Part shown: piece by piece, positions 17,038 to 25,769 of the stretch | How positions within the stretch are numbered: position 1 is the first letter of the stretch | How the letters are laid out: every line of letters begins with the position of its first letter | Assembly (NCBI GenBank): GCA_017305535.1 | Contig: JAFKKN010000007.1 | Span: 62,001-126,000 of the forward strand | Direction of reading: 5' to 3' | Origin: Hyphomicrobiales bacterium | Lineage (GTDB): Bacteria; Pseudomonadota; Alphaproteobacteria; Rhizobiales; Xanthobacteraceae | DNA: 64,000 nucleotides | The notes under the pieces: model-generated | Database searches by the model: none | Seen by the model: only the letters and a program-made list of their open reading frames with translations | Told to the model about the DNA's origin: nothing | Made by a program: the position numbers and the translations under genes

Positions 17038-18738
17038 GTGACGCGAGGTCGGAGGAGCGGTTGTCGGCGTCGCGTGCAACGCGCGCGGCTGGCGCTCGCC
17101 TGCGGGGCGGCCATGGCCATCGGCATCGCGCCGTCCCAGGCCCAGATGTTGTCGGACCTGCTCAGCCCGAATCCCGGTCAGTTCGCGCAGATACCGGACG
17201 GGCCGCTGCGCAGGTCCGATCGGACCGACCTGTTTCGTCAGACCGGCACCCCCGCACCGGATCGGGACATCAAGGCGCCGTCGCGGATCGGCCAGATCCC
17301 GACCTATGGCATCCCCGCCGCCTCGGGCGCCTCCGATGACGGTTTCGATTCGCTTGGTCGCAAGCGAAAGAAGCCGAAGCCTTATCCCGGTGCGCCCAAG
17401 CCGTTGCTGAAAGGGGCGGTCGCTCCCGATCCCTATGCCAGCATGAAGCCGCTGCCGCGCATCAGTCCTCCGCCGTCGCAGAGCGCGAACAAGACGCCGC
17501 TGCCGCCGGCGATGACCGGTGCGGTGGTCGGCCAGCCCTATCGCAAGTCGCTGAAGCCGGACCTCGATCCGTTCGGCGCGGTCGGCGATTATGTCGGCAG
17601 CTTCCTGGTGAAGGGCGCGGTCGAAATCGGCGGTGGCTATGACAGCAATCCCGGCCGCTTCAACGACAAGGAACGCGGCTCGGCGTTCTATCGCATCGCG
17701 CCCGAACTGTTGGTTGCCACCGACTGGGAACGCCATTCCATCGTCGCGGATTTGCGCGGTTCGTTCACCGGGTACGACAAGACATTCCCGTCGGCGCCCG
17801 GCGTCGCGTCCTCGGTGCCGACCGTGCTGGATCGGCCGGATTTCACCGGCACGGTCAAGGGGCGGTTCGATGTCAACCGCGACACCGCCTTCCTTGGCGA
17901 ATTGCGGCTGCGTGTCGGCACCGATAATCCCGGCAGCCCGAATATTCAGGCCGGCCTCTCGAAGTATCCGATCTTCACCACCACCGGCGGGTCGCTCGGC
18001 ATCGAGCAGAATTTCAACCGCCTGCAAATCACCGCCAGCGCCACCGCCGACCACACCGCCTATCAGGACTCCAAGCTCACCGACGGCACCACCTACAGCA
18101 ACGACGACCGCAACTTCAACGCGTTCGGCGGCGTCGGCCGTGTCAGCTACGAAGTGACACCGGGGCTGAAGCCATTTGCCGAAGTGCAGGGCGACACGCG
18201 CGTTCACGAGGTGAAGGTCGACCGCAACGGCTATCAGCGCGATTCCAACGGCGGCTACGCCAAGGTCGGCACCACGTTCGAGCTGACGCGGCTGCTTACA
18301 GGCGAGCTCTCGATCGGCTACGCGATGCGCAGCTATCAGGATCCGCGGCTGACCCAGCTGACCGGACTCTTGACCAGCGGTTCGCTGGTCTGGTCGGCAT
18401 CGCCGCTCACAACCGTGAAGTTCATCGCTAATACTACGGTGGACGAAACCACCGTGCCCGGCGTTGCCGGCATCTTGACGCGCACCTACACCGCCGAGGT
18501 CGATCATGACTTCCGCCGCTGGCTCACCGGCATCGGCAAGTTCACCTACGGCACGCTCGACTACCAGAACGGCAACCGGCTCGACACCATCTACTCGGTG
18601 TCCGGCGATCTGATCTACAAGCTCAACCGCAATCTCTGGGTGAAGGGTACGCTGCGCCGCGACTGGCTGGAATCCAGCGTTCCCGGCATGAGCAGCGCCT
18701 CGACCGTGATGATGCTCGGCGTGCGCGTTCAAAACTGA
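17038..18738 (+). CDS. outer-membrane beta-barrel protein
   Basis: About 566 residues. A basic start and hydrophobic segment (ARLALACGAAMAIGIAPSQAQ) form a signal peptide. Residues 30-185 are Pro-rich and probably periplasmic. From about residue 195 to the end come alternating beta strands (GAVEIGGGYDSNPGRF, RLQITASATADHTAYQ, LWVKGTLRRDWLESSV) ending in MMLGVRVQN. This fits the outer membrane beta-barrel group annotated in Rhizobiales. The GTG at 17038 is chosen because GGAG lies 10 bases upstream and it begins at the basic signal; an ATG or other start upstream would add an unlikely N terminus. The cargo or role is unknown. Confidence 0.78.
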   Translation: MTRGRRSGCRRRVQRARLALACGAAMAIGIAPSQAQMLSDLLSPNPGQFAQIPDGPLRRSDRTDLFRQTGTPAPDRDIKAPSRIGQIPTYGIPAASGASDDGFDSLGRKRKKPKPYPGAPKPLLKGAVAPDPYASMKPLPRISPPPSQSANKTPLPPAMTGAVVGQPYRKSLKPDLDPFGAVGDYVGSFLVKGAVEIGGGYDSNPGRFNDKERGSAFYRIAPELLVATDWERHSIVADLRGSFTGYDKTFPSAPGVASSVPTVLDRPDFTGTVKGRFDVNRDTAFLGELRLRVGTDNPGSPNIQAGLSKYPIFTTTGGSLGIEQNFNRLQITASATADHTAYQDSKLTDGTTYSNDDRNFNAFGGVGRVSYEVTPGLKPFAEVQGDTRVHEVKVDRNGYQRDSNGGYAKVGTTFELTRLLTGELSIGYAMRSYQDPRLTQLTGLLTSGSLVWSASPLTTVKFIANTTVDETTVPGVAGILTRTYTAEVDHDFRRWLTGIGKFTYGTLDYQNGNRLDTIYSVSGDLIYKLNRNLWVKGTLRRDWLESSVPGMSSASTVMMLGVRVQN

Positions 18739-18752
18739 TCCGCGCGCGAGGA

Positions 18753-19604
18753 TCATTCGCCGGCGGAGGAGACTTCCGGTCGCCAGGTCAAGAGTCGCTT
18801 CTCGATCGTCGTCAGAATCCATTCCGCGCACAGTGCCACCACCGCGATCACGATCATGGCGGCGAACACGCCATTGGAATCGAACGACCCCTGCGCACTG
18901 GCGATCAGCAGGCCCATGCCCTCGCGTGCGCCGAGAAATTCGCCGACGATGGCGCCGATCAGCGCGAAGCCGAACGAGACATGCAGGCTGGCAAGAATCC
19001 ACGACAGCGCCGAGGGCAGGATCACCGCGCGCGTCACCTGCCAGTTGCTGGCGCCAAGGATACGCGCATTGGCGATCAGGTTTTTGTCGGCCTCGCGCAC
19101 GCCCTGGAAGGCATTGCCGAACACCACGAAGAACACCATTACCACGGCGAGCGCGATCTTCGACGGCGAGCCGAGGCCGAGCGCGACGATGAAGATCGAT
19201 CCCATTACGATGCGGGGAATCGAATTGGCGATCTTGATGTAGATCGAGAACACGTCCGACAACAGTTGATTGCGGCCAAGCGTGATGCCGAACAGGACGC
19301 CCAGCGCGGCGCCGATCAGGAAGCCGGCGCCGGCCTCGTAGATCGTCACCCATACCTGCTTCCACAGCGGTCCGATGGCGGTACCGTTGTGAATCCAGTC
19401 GATCAGCTTGTCGACGATCGCGCTCGGTTGCCCGAAGAAGAATGAATCGAGCCAGCCCGCGCGGACGCCCAATTCCCAGCCGCCGACCAACAGCACGAAG
19501 ACGATAATCCGCAGCGCGACAACGATGCGCCAGCGGCGGCGTTGCCGTTCCGCGAGGGATTCGATGCGCCCTTCGGTGGCGAGCGGTGCGGTGGCGTCGG
19601 TCAT
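18753..19604 (-). CDS. NitT/TauT-family ABC transporter permease
   Basis: 283 residues with six membrane helices. The EAA-type loop is QGVREADKNLIANARILGAS, followed by VTRAVILPSALSWILASLHV, the interaction site for the ATPase. This is the permease fold of SsuC/TauC/nitrate importers. It overlaps the upstream ATPase by 4 bases (ATGA) and is the last gene of a binding protein-ATPase-permease operon. The substrate could be a sulfonate, taurine, nitrate or a thiamine precursor; sequence alone does not tell. Confidence 0.9.
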   Translation of the reverse strand: MTDATAPLATEGRIESLAERQRRRWRIVVALRIIVFVLLVGGWELGVRAGWLDSFFFGQPSAIVDKLIDWIHNGTAIGPLWKQVWVTIYEAGAGFLIGAALGVLFGITLGRNQLLSDVFSIYIKIANSIPRIVMGSIFIVALGLGSPSKIALAVVMVFFVVFGNAFQGVREADKNLIANARILGASNWQVTRAVILPSALSWILASLHVSFGFALIGAIVGEFLGAREGMGLLIASAQGSFDSNGVFAAMIVIAVVALCAEWILTTIEKRLLTWRPEVSSAGE

Positions 19605-20401
19605 GCCGTGGCCTCACGCCGTGCGCGCAACACTTCGTCGCGCAGGTCGTCGGAGAGGCGACGGGCGATGGCGACGAAGCGCTCGTCATAGCGCAGCGTG
19701 GCGATGTTGCGCGGGCGCGGCAAATCAATGGTGTGCACGGACTTCACCCGCGCCGGGCGCGTGGTCAGCACCGCGACGCGGTCGGCGAGCAGGATTGCCT
19801 CATCGAGATCGTGGGTGACGAACAGCACCGCCGCGCCGGATTGTGCCCACAGCGACAGCAATTCCTCCTGCATCAATTCGCGGGTCTGCACGTCGAGCGC
19901 GGAGAATGGCTCGTCCATCAGCAGCACCTCCGGCTTGTTGATGAAGGTTTGTGCCAGCGCCACGCGCTTGCGCATGCCGCCTGAGAGCTGATGCGGATGG
20001 TGCTGCTCGAAACCGGTCAACCCGACGCGGGCGATCCAGTCGCGCGCCTCCGCTTCCGCCTTTGCGCGTGGCACGCCGCGAAACAGCGGTCCGGCCATCA
20101 CGTTGCCGAGCACGTCGCGCCACGGAAACACTGCGTCCTGCTGAAATACGAAGCCGACGCGGCGATCGACGCCGGTGACCGGCGCGTCGAACAGCGTCAC
20201 GGTGCCGCCCTGCGGTTGCGCGAGGCCGGAGACGAGCCCTAGCGTCGTCGACTTGCCGCAGCCGGTCGGCCCCACGATGGCGCAGAATTCGCCGGGCGCG
20301 ACGGTCAGGTCGAAGCCTTCGAGCGCGGACAGCACGTCGCCGCTCGGCGTGACGAAGCGGCGCGCGACATTCTTCAAGGCGACAGCGGATGCGGCAGCCA
20401 T
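19601..20401 (-). CDS. NitT/TauT-family ABC transporter ATPase
   Basis: 266 residues. Walker A is GPTGCGKST at 44-52, the Q-loop is VFQQDAVFPW, the signature is LSGGMRKR and Walker B is LLMDEPFSALD. TauB/SsuB-type ATPases have the same pattern. Middle gene of the operon, one base after the binding-protein stop and overlapping the permease start. Confidence 0.92.
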   Translation of the reverse strand: MAAASAVALKNVARRFVTPSGDVLSALEGFDLTVAPGEFCAIVGPTGCGKSTTLGLVSGLAQPQGGTVTLFDAPVTGVDRRVGFVFQQDAVFPWRDVLGNVMAGPLFRGVPRAKAEAEARDWIARVGLTGFEQHHPHQLSGGMRKRVALAQTFINKPEVLLMDEPFSALDVQTRELMQEELLSLWAQSGAAVLFVTHDLDEAILLADRVAVLTTRPARVKSVHTIDLPRPRNIATLRYDERFVAIARRLSDDLRDEVLRARREATA

Positions 20402-20402
20402 C

Positions 20403-21452
20403 TCAATGCGCCGCGTTGGCCTTGGTGACGAATTCGGTGGTGAAGGTCTTGCTGAGGTCGATGGTCTTGCCCTTCACGTTGGGCGAGAACGTCGCCAGCA
20501 CCCGCAGCACCGATTCCGGCGCACCGGCCGGCATCAAGCCGTCCGGCGAGTATTGCGGCTTGCCCTCGGTGAGGCCCTTCACATAGAGCGCCTTGTCGCC
20601 GGCCATGTAGTCCTTCGGCATCTTGTCGGCGATCTCTTCCGCCGAGTGGTCGTGCATCCACTTCAGCGTCTTCACCAGTGCGTTGACCAACTTCTGCGCG
20701 GTCTCCTTGTTGGCCTCCATGTAGCCGCGATCCATGTAGAGGCAGGCGGCGGGATAATCGCCGCCGAGCGCGGCGCGGGTCTTCTCCGGCGTGCGCAGGT
20801 CGATCGATACTTTGGCAAGGCCGCGCGACAGCGCGCGTTGCACCGTCGGTTCGGTGGTCATGCCGGAGACGATCTTGCCCTGCTGGATCGCGGCGAGAAA
20901 TGTATCGCCGGCGCCGACCGGGATCAGCGAGTAATCCTGATTTTGCAGACCGGCGCGAGAGGCCAGATAACGGGTGAGAAAATCGGTGGCCGAGCCGAGG
21001 CCGGTGACGCCGAGCGGCTGGCCCTTCCAGTGCGCGGGATCGCTGTATTTGTCGGCGACATCCGCCTTCACCAGAATGGTCTCGCCCGGCGCGACGGCGA
21101 ACTGCACCACGCTGGTGATGAACTTGCCCTTGGCTTGCAGGTCGATGGTGTGATCGTAGAAGCCGACCACGCCGGCGACTTCGCGCGCCAGCAGTGCGGT
21201 CGCGGCGGCCTGACCGGATGTGGTGTTGTAAAGCTCCACGTCGAGGCCCTGTTCCTTGTAGAAGCCGAGCTGCTCGGCGAGCTTCGCCGGCAGGTAGATC
21301 TGCTTGTCGACGCCGCCGACCATGATCTTCACCTTGGTCTGCGCCTGCGCGGGCGTTGCCGACAGCGTCAGCATCGCGGGCAGCACGAGCAGCGCCAGCG
21401 CGAGCGGCGCGGCGGACGCAACGGAGATCAGGGTGGCAAGGCGTGAAGGCAT
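20403..21452 (-). CDS. NitT/TauT-family ABC transporter substrate-binding protein
   Basis: 349 residues with an N-terminal signal peptide (LALALLVLPAMLTLSATPAQAQ). The mature protein has the NMT1/SsuA-like start VGGVDKQIYLPAKLAEQLGF and GLDVELYNTTSGQAAATALL. The ATG at 21452 puts the signal peptide at the N terminus; the open frame runs further upstream but without protein-like sequence. First gene of the three-gene importer operon. Ligand unknown. No regulator is adjacent; the 890-bp region upstream is described separately. Confidence 0.9.
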   Translation of the reverse strand: MPSRLATLISVASAAPLALALLVLPAMLTLSATPAQAQTKVKIMVGGVDKQIYLPAKLAEQLGFYKEQGLDVELYNTTSGQAAATALLAREVAGVVGFYDHTIDLQAKGKFITSVVQFAVAPGETILVKADVADKYSDPAHWKGQPLGVTGLGSATDFLTRYLASRAGLQNQDYSLIPVGAGDTFLAAIQQGKIVSGMTTEPTVQRALSRGLAKVSIDLRTPEKTRAALGGDYPAACLYMDRGYMEANKETAQKLVNALVKTLKWMHDHSAEEIADKMPKDYMAGDKALYVKGLTEGKPQYSPDGLMPAGAPESVLRVLATFSPNVKGKTIDLSKTFTTEFVTKANAAH

Positions 21453-22343
21453 CGGGTGTTTCCTCGGGATAGGTTCGCGGCCGCGCGGGAAGATCGTCAG
21501 CCGGTTTGATTTGGCGGCATGAGGCTCTCTGCGGCAAAATGTGTCAACCCGTGCGTTCGGCTGCACGTTTTCGCGCACGGCTTTGCCATGGCCGCGCCCA
21601 CCGGTGCGTCGTCGGTTGTCGCGTTGGTCCCTCGCGTGGCGAGGGGAGATGGAGCGCCGCAGGGCGCGACATCTTTTGTGTAATCGCGCGCCGCATGACC
21701 GTGCGAAGATCATGGAGCCGGCGCGCGCATCGCCTTGCGGCGCTCCACCAACGCCTTGGGCAAGTGCTGTAACTTGCACCCGCGGCGCGCGGACATGCAT
21801 TGCGCGGAAAACCGCGCTTGCCATCCGCTCGGCGTCTTAAGGCATGAGGAGCCGCGCAAGATTGGAGCGGGACGCGGGAGGGGTGAGCGTGATGCGGAGG
21901 GCGAAACCACCCCGCGCCGCGCTGGCGGCGCGGTGGGGTTATTGGCCCCGGTGCGCTGCCTGATGACCTTGCAAGCAAGACCACCGCCGCCCTTCAAGCT
22001 CCGTGCGCGACGGGCTTTCGCCCTTGCGCCAAACGCGAACCGCCGGGTTGCCCCATCGGTGCGCGACCGCCGCCGTCCGGCACGCTTTCGCGCGCCTTCT
22101 TCCGCTCCGCCCTACGCCGCAAGCGGCATCTCCCCGTAGTGGGAGCGGGCGGGTCGACCTCTGCCTCCCGAGTGGCCGTGTGCGTCACGAACCGCGCGGG
22201 CGCCGGCCTCGTTCCGCTTCAAGTACGCCTCCGGAAGCGCCCCTCACGAACGAAGCAATAGGAATATAATCCGATTTGAGGAAGTTGTCAATTCCAGAGG
22301 GAGGGCTCGGCCGTGCGGCGAACGGATCGCGGGATGGTCGGGT
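21453..22343. other. 891-bp gene-poor region, GC-rich with strong hairpins
   Basis: All frames here give Arg/Pro/Ala-rich strings without protein character. A very strong hairpin lies at 21910-21936 (CGCCGC/GCGGCG core, extended by CCCC/GGGG with one bulge) followed by TTATT. Another is CTCCC/GGGAG near 22131-22146. The part from about 21900 to 22260 is unusually C/G-biased and ends in an A/T-rich patch (AATAGGAATATAATCCG). It may be a decayed or dispersed non-coding element, or an RNA gene. The promoter of the importer operon should lie at its left end. No known RNA family was recognised by eye. Confidence 0.4.
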
Positions 22344-23753
22344 CTACCGGCCGAGAGCGCGTTGCAGGACCGGCATCAGCTTCGGGTCGCCGCACTGGGC
22401 GACGTTGAAGCGCATGAAGCCGGCAGCGGATTGCGATGCGCTGAAGACGTTGCCGGGCGCGAGCACGACGTTCTCGGCGAGCGCGGCGCGCGCCACGTCG
22501 GCGGAATCACGGTCGTCCGGCAGCCGGCACCAGAGATAGAATCCGCCGCGCGGCTCCAGCCACGGTTCGATGCCGATGCGCCGCAGTTGTCCGGCGGTCT
22601 CCCGGCGCGCGCGTGCAAGCCGGCGGCGCAGCTCCTCCATGTGCTTGCGGTAGGTGCCACCGGCCAACACGCCGGCGATCAGTTCGGTCGCGAGCGGACT
22701 CGGCCCGCCGAAGCAGGTGGCGACCTGAAGGTCCACGAGATCGGCGATCCAGTCGGGGCGGGCGGCGATGTAGCCGCAGCGGACCGACGCGGAGAGTGTC
22801 TTGGAGAAGCTCCCGATCCGGATGACGCGGTTGAGCCCGTCGAGCGTTGCCAGACGAATGGAGGGTTCGGGTTCGAAATCAGCGAAGATGTCGTCTTCCA
22901 CGATCGTCAGGTCATGGGCCGCGGCGACATTCAGCAGGCGGTGCGCCGTCTGCGCCGGGAGCGTCGCGCCCGTGGGATTATGAAGCGCGGAATTGGTGAG
23001 GTAGAGGCGCGGACGCTCAGTGGCGAGCAGCGCTTCGAACGACGCCATGTCCGGCCCGGAGGGCGTATAGGGCACGCAGACGAGGTTTGCTTGATGGGCG
23101 CGCAGCAGCGCCCGGAAATTGAAGTAGCACGGATCGTCCACCAGAACCGTGTCGCCGGGACGAAGCAGGAAGCGGCAGATCAGATCGACCGCCTGCGTGC
23201 CCGAGACGGTGAGCAGAAGCTGGTCGGGTGAAATGTCGATTCCCTCTTCGGCACATCGGCCCAGCAGGATGCGGCGCAGGGCGGGCGAGCCACGCGTGCT
23301 GCCGTAATCCGACAGCATGACATCGTCCGCCCGCGAGGCGCTGCGCAGCGCCCGGCGCAGCGCCTCGTGCGGCATCCAGTCGGGTGGCAGCCAGCCGCAG
23401 CCGGGCTTCAAAGCCATCGGATCGGCGTCCAGCGACTGGCGGGACACCCAGAACGGATCGACAGCACGTTCGGTCTGAGGCAGGTCTCGCGCCAAAGCCA
23501 GGGGCGGCAGCGCGGACGCGGACACGTAGAAGCCCGACCCGGCCCTGGCCCGGATCAGCCCTTCCGCCGCCAGCCGGTCATAGGCTTCGACCACCGTGGA
23601 CGGCGAGACGCCCATCGATCTGGCGAAAGCACGGATCGAAGGCAGGCGATCGCCGGGGCCAAGGGCGCGGCTCGTGATCCTGGCGCGGATCGCCGTCATG
23701 ACCGCGACGGTCCGCGTTGCGCTCCCGCTGTCTGCGGGCCATCCGATGCTCAA
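22344..23753 (-). CDS. MocR/PdxR-type regulator: GntR wHTH fused to aminotransferase domain
   Basis: About 469 residues from a TTG at 23753. The N terminus is a GntR winged helix (ALGPGDRLPSIRAFARSMGV, STVVEAYDRLAAEGLI). From about residue 110 follows a fold-type I aminotransferase domain with PLP lysine in IGSFSKTLSASVRCGYI. MocR proteins sense amino-acid-like or PLP-linked ligands. The ATG at 23699 is an alternative start but would cut the first helix of the HTH. It diverges from an EamA-type exporter across a promoter with repeated TGTATTG half-sites, so it probably controls that exporter. Confidence 0.9.
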   Translation of the reverse strand: MSIGWPADSGSATRTVAVMTAIRARITSRALGPGDRLPSIRAFARSMGVSPSTVVEAYDRLAAEGLIRARAGSGFYVSASALPPLALARDLPQTERAVDPFWVSRQSLDADPMALKPGCGWLPPDWMPHEALRRALRSASRADDVMLSDYGSTRGSPALRRILLGRCAEEGIDISPDQLLLTVSGTQAVDLICRFLLRPGDTVLVDDPCYFNFRALLRAHQANLVCVPYTPSGPDMASFEALLATERPRLYLTNSALHNPTGATLPAQTAHRLLNVAAAHDLTIVEDDIFADFEPEPSIRLATLDGLNRVIRIGSFSKTLSASVRCGYIAARPDWIADLVDLQVATCFGGPSPLATELIAGVLAGGTYRKHMEELRRRLARARRETAGQLRRIGIEPWLEPRGGFYLWCRLPDDRDSADVARAALAENVVLAPGNVFSASQSAAGFMRFNVAQCGDPKLMPVLQRALGR

Positions 23754-23754
23754 G

Positions 23755-23797
23755 TGTATGGTCCATTATGCCAATACAGTTTTTCCAAATTGTATTG
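23755..23797. promoter_or_regulatory. MocR operator candidate: three TGTATTG-type half-sites
   Basis: TGTATGG (23755-23761), CAATACA (23772-23778) and TGTATTG (23791-23797). The last two form a perfect inverted repeat with a 12-base spacer, and the first is a one-mismatch copy. They lie in the divergent gap between the MocR gene and the exporter. Confidence 0.65.
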
Positions 23798-23856
23798 ATC
23801 CGTAGCTGATCGCGCCAGCCCAAATCGCATATCCCTGACACCGGAAGCGAGGAGCG

Positions 23857-24723
23857 ATGGACCAGACAAGATCGGTTGAAGGCTGGGGCAGTGGCCTGCT
23901 CGGCGTCATCATTTTCAGCGGCTCGCTGCCGGCGACGCGGGTGGCAGTCGCGGATTTCCCGCCGCTGTTCCTGACTTCCGTGCGGGCCGTGATCGCCGCG
24001 GCGCTGGGGGCCGGATTGCTCGTGCTGCTGAGGCAGGCGCGTCCGAAACGCGAAGACATCCTGTCGCTGGTCATCGTCGCCCTCGGCGTCGTGATCGGTT
24101 TTCCGTTGCTGACCGCGCTGGCGCTGCAACACATCACGTCGGCGCATTCGATCGTGTTCATCGGCCTTCTGCCGCTCGCGACCGCCATCTTCGGCGTATT
24201 GCGCGGCGGTGAGCGGCCGAGGATGCCGTTCTGGCTGTTCTCGTGTTTCGGCAGCGCCACCGTGGTTGCCTTCGCGCTATCCGAGGGCGGATCGGTTTCG
24301 GCGACCGGCGATCTGCTGATGGTCGCGGCCGTTGTTCTCTGCGGTCTCGGATATGCCGAAGGCGCCAAGCTGTCGCGCCGGCTTGGCGGTTGGCAGGTCA
24401 TCTCGTGGTCGCTGGTTCTCTCGGCGCCATTGATGCTGGCGCTGGCGGCGGTCACCCTTCCGGCATCGCAAAGCGGAATCGGCGCGCCGGCGTGGATCAG
24501 CCTCGCTTATGTCTCGGTCTTCTCCATGCTGGTCGGCTTCGTGTTCTGGTATCGCGGGCTTGCGCTCGGAGGCATCGCCGGCGTCGGCCAGTTACAGTTG
24601 CTGCAACCATTCTTCGGCCTCGCTCTTGCCGGTCTGCTGCTGGGAGAGCCGGTGGCATGGACGATGATTGCCGCGACCGGATTGATCGTCATCTGCGTGG
24701 CGTTCGCGCGGCGGTTCGCATGA
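23857..24723 (+). CDS. EamA/DMT-family transporter
   Basis: 288 residues with about ten hydrophobic helices in two EamA repeats, for example SGLLGVIIFSGSLPATRVAV in the first and GFVFWYRGLALGGIAGVGQL in the second. DMT transporters of this kind export amino acids or related metabolites. The divergent MocR regulator supports an amino-acid-like ligand (inference). The ATG at 23857 is preceded by GAGG. Confidence 0.88.
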   Translation: MDQTRSVEGWGSGLLGVIIFSGSLPATRVAVADFPPLFLTSVRAVIAAALGAGLLVLLRQARPKREDILSLVIVALGVVIGFPLLTALALQHITSAHSIVFIGLLPLATAIFGVLRGGERPRMPFWLFSCFGSATVVAFALSEGGSVSATGDLLMVAAVVLCGLGYAEGAKLSRRLGGWQVISWSLVLSAPLMLALAAVTLPASQSGIGAPAWISLAYVSVFSMLVGFVFWYRGLALGGIAGVGQLQLLQPFFGLALAGLLLGEPVAWTMIAATGLIVICVAFARRFA

Positions 24724-24823
24724 TTGTGGACGTGCGAACCGGGTCGCATCGCAACTCCGGAAGGTGACTTCGGCATTCTGCTGTTCGAACGTCGCGCACG
24801 GAGGCCGTGTCCTGCGTTAGCGC

Positions 24824-25585
24824 TTACCTCGATGGCTGCGCGATCCGTGGCCACAGCCGCTCGACGTCGTCGGTGGTCATGCCGGCCCTGAGAAGCGGGT
24901 CATAGAGGAGTTGCAGCAGGGCCTTGTCGTAATTCGACAGCGCCGATGATCGCCTGGTCTGGTTGAGCGACGTCCAGCGCAGATCGTTGGCGTGATTCAT
25001 CAGGCCGAAGGCGTGCAACGATTCGTGATAGGCGCAGTCGAGAATGACGCCGAGATCGCGACTAGCCGGAATGAAGATATCTGCACGCATGATCACGCCG
25101 TCGTCGCGAATCCGCAGCCGCGTGGTGCAGCGCGGATTGGTCAGCCGGATGAACGGCCGCGCCAGCGCTTCGCCGAGCGAGGCCACCAGCACCTCCTTGA
25201 ATTTCTCCGGCGGTACGAGGCGGACAAGAATATCGGGCGCGGCGGTCTCGTCGATGATCCGCGCCTGTAGCTCCGGCATCTGGCGGATGAAGTCGTTGAT
25301 CGCCCAGCGATAGACCTTCGCGGCGGGGTTGTCCGGCGGATCGGCCGAAATATAGACACCGACCGGCCGGTCGAATTTGTGCAGCCGCAGCGTCGACTCG
25401 TTGAAGGTCTGCATGTCGGAACCGAAGGCGAGGCGGAAGAAGCCCTGCCGCAGATCGGATTCGCGAAACATGCCAACGGCATTCTGAGAAGACTGTTGCG
25501 CGCCTGTCGGGGTACCGCCGGCCAGTAAAATCCACAGAGCCGCAATGACCGACCAAATGTCCCGTAATGTGACACGTTGACGCAT
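24824..25585 (-). CDS. DUF2927-family secreted protein with HExxH motif
   Basis: 253 residues. The N terminus is a signal peptide (IWSVIAALWILLAGGTPTGAQ). The rest matches DUF2927 in layout, with VYRWAINDFIRQMPELQARI, PDILVRLVP and, at residues 186-199, YHESLHAFGLMNHA. That segment contains H187-E188-x-x-H191-x-x-G194, similar to zincin peptidases, with N197/H198 where a third ligand would be. It may be a periplasmic metallopeptidase, but this is not established for the family. Convergent with the EamA exporter. Confidence 0.75.
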   Translation of the reverse strand: MRQRVTLRDIWSVIAALWILLAGGTPTGAQQSSQNAVGMFRESDLRQGFFRLAFGSDMQTFNESTLRLHKFDRPVGVYISADPPDNPAAKVYRWAINDFIRQMPELQARIIDETAAPDILVRLVPPEKFKEVLVASLGEALARPFIRLTNPRCTTRLRIRDDGVIMRADIFIPASRDLGVILDCAYHESLHAFGLMNHANDLRWTSLNQTRRSSALSNYDKALLQLLYDPLLRAGMTTDDVERLWPRIAQPSR

Positions 25586-25769
25586 ATAGATCGTGCTCGC
25601 AAATGAATTCTTGAATATTTCTCGTAGGATAGGTCGCCTTTATCGAATTGGCCAATGCCGCTGCCGCCGCGGTTCCTCAAATCGGGCCAAACTGTGTTCG
25701 GAAAATCACAGACGCGTGAGAGTCGGCTTGTTATTCTACCCTTATTCGATTTTGAGGAATTTTAAGCAA

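Noticed and set aside
16924-19728. Antisense open frame of 934 codons across the beta-barrel and permease genes
   Set aside because: Composition is Arg/Ala/Gly-rich, no family motif is seen, and it crosses two well-supported genes.
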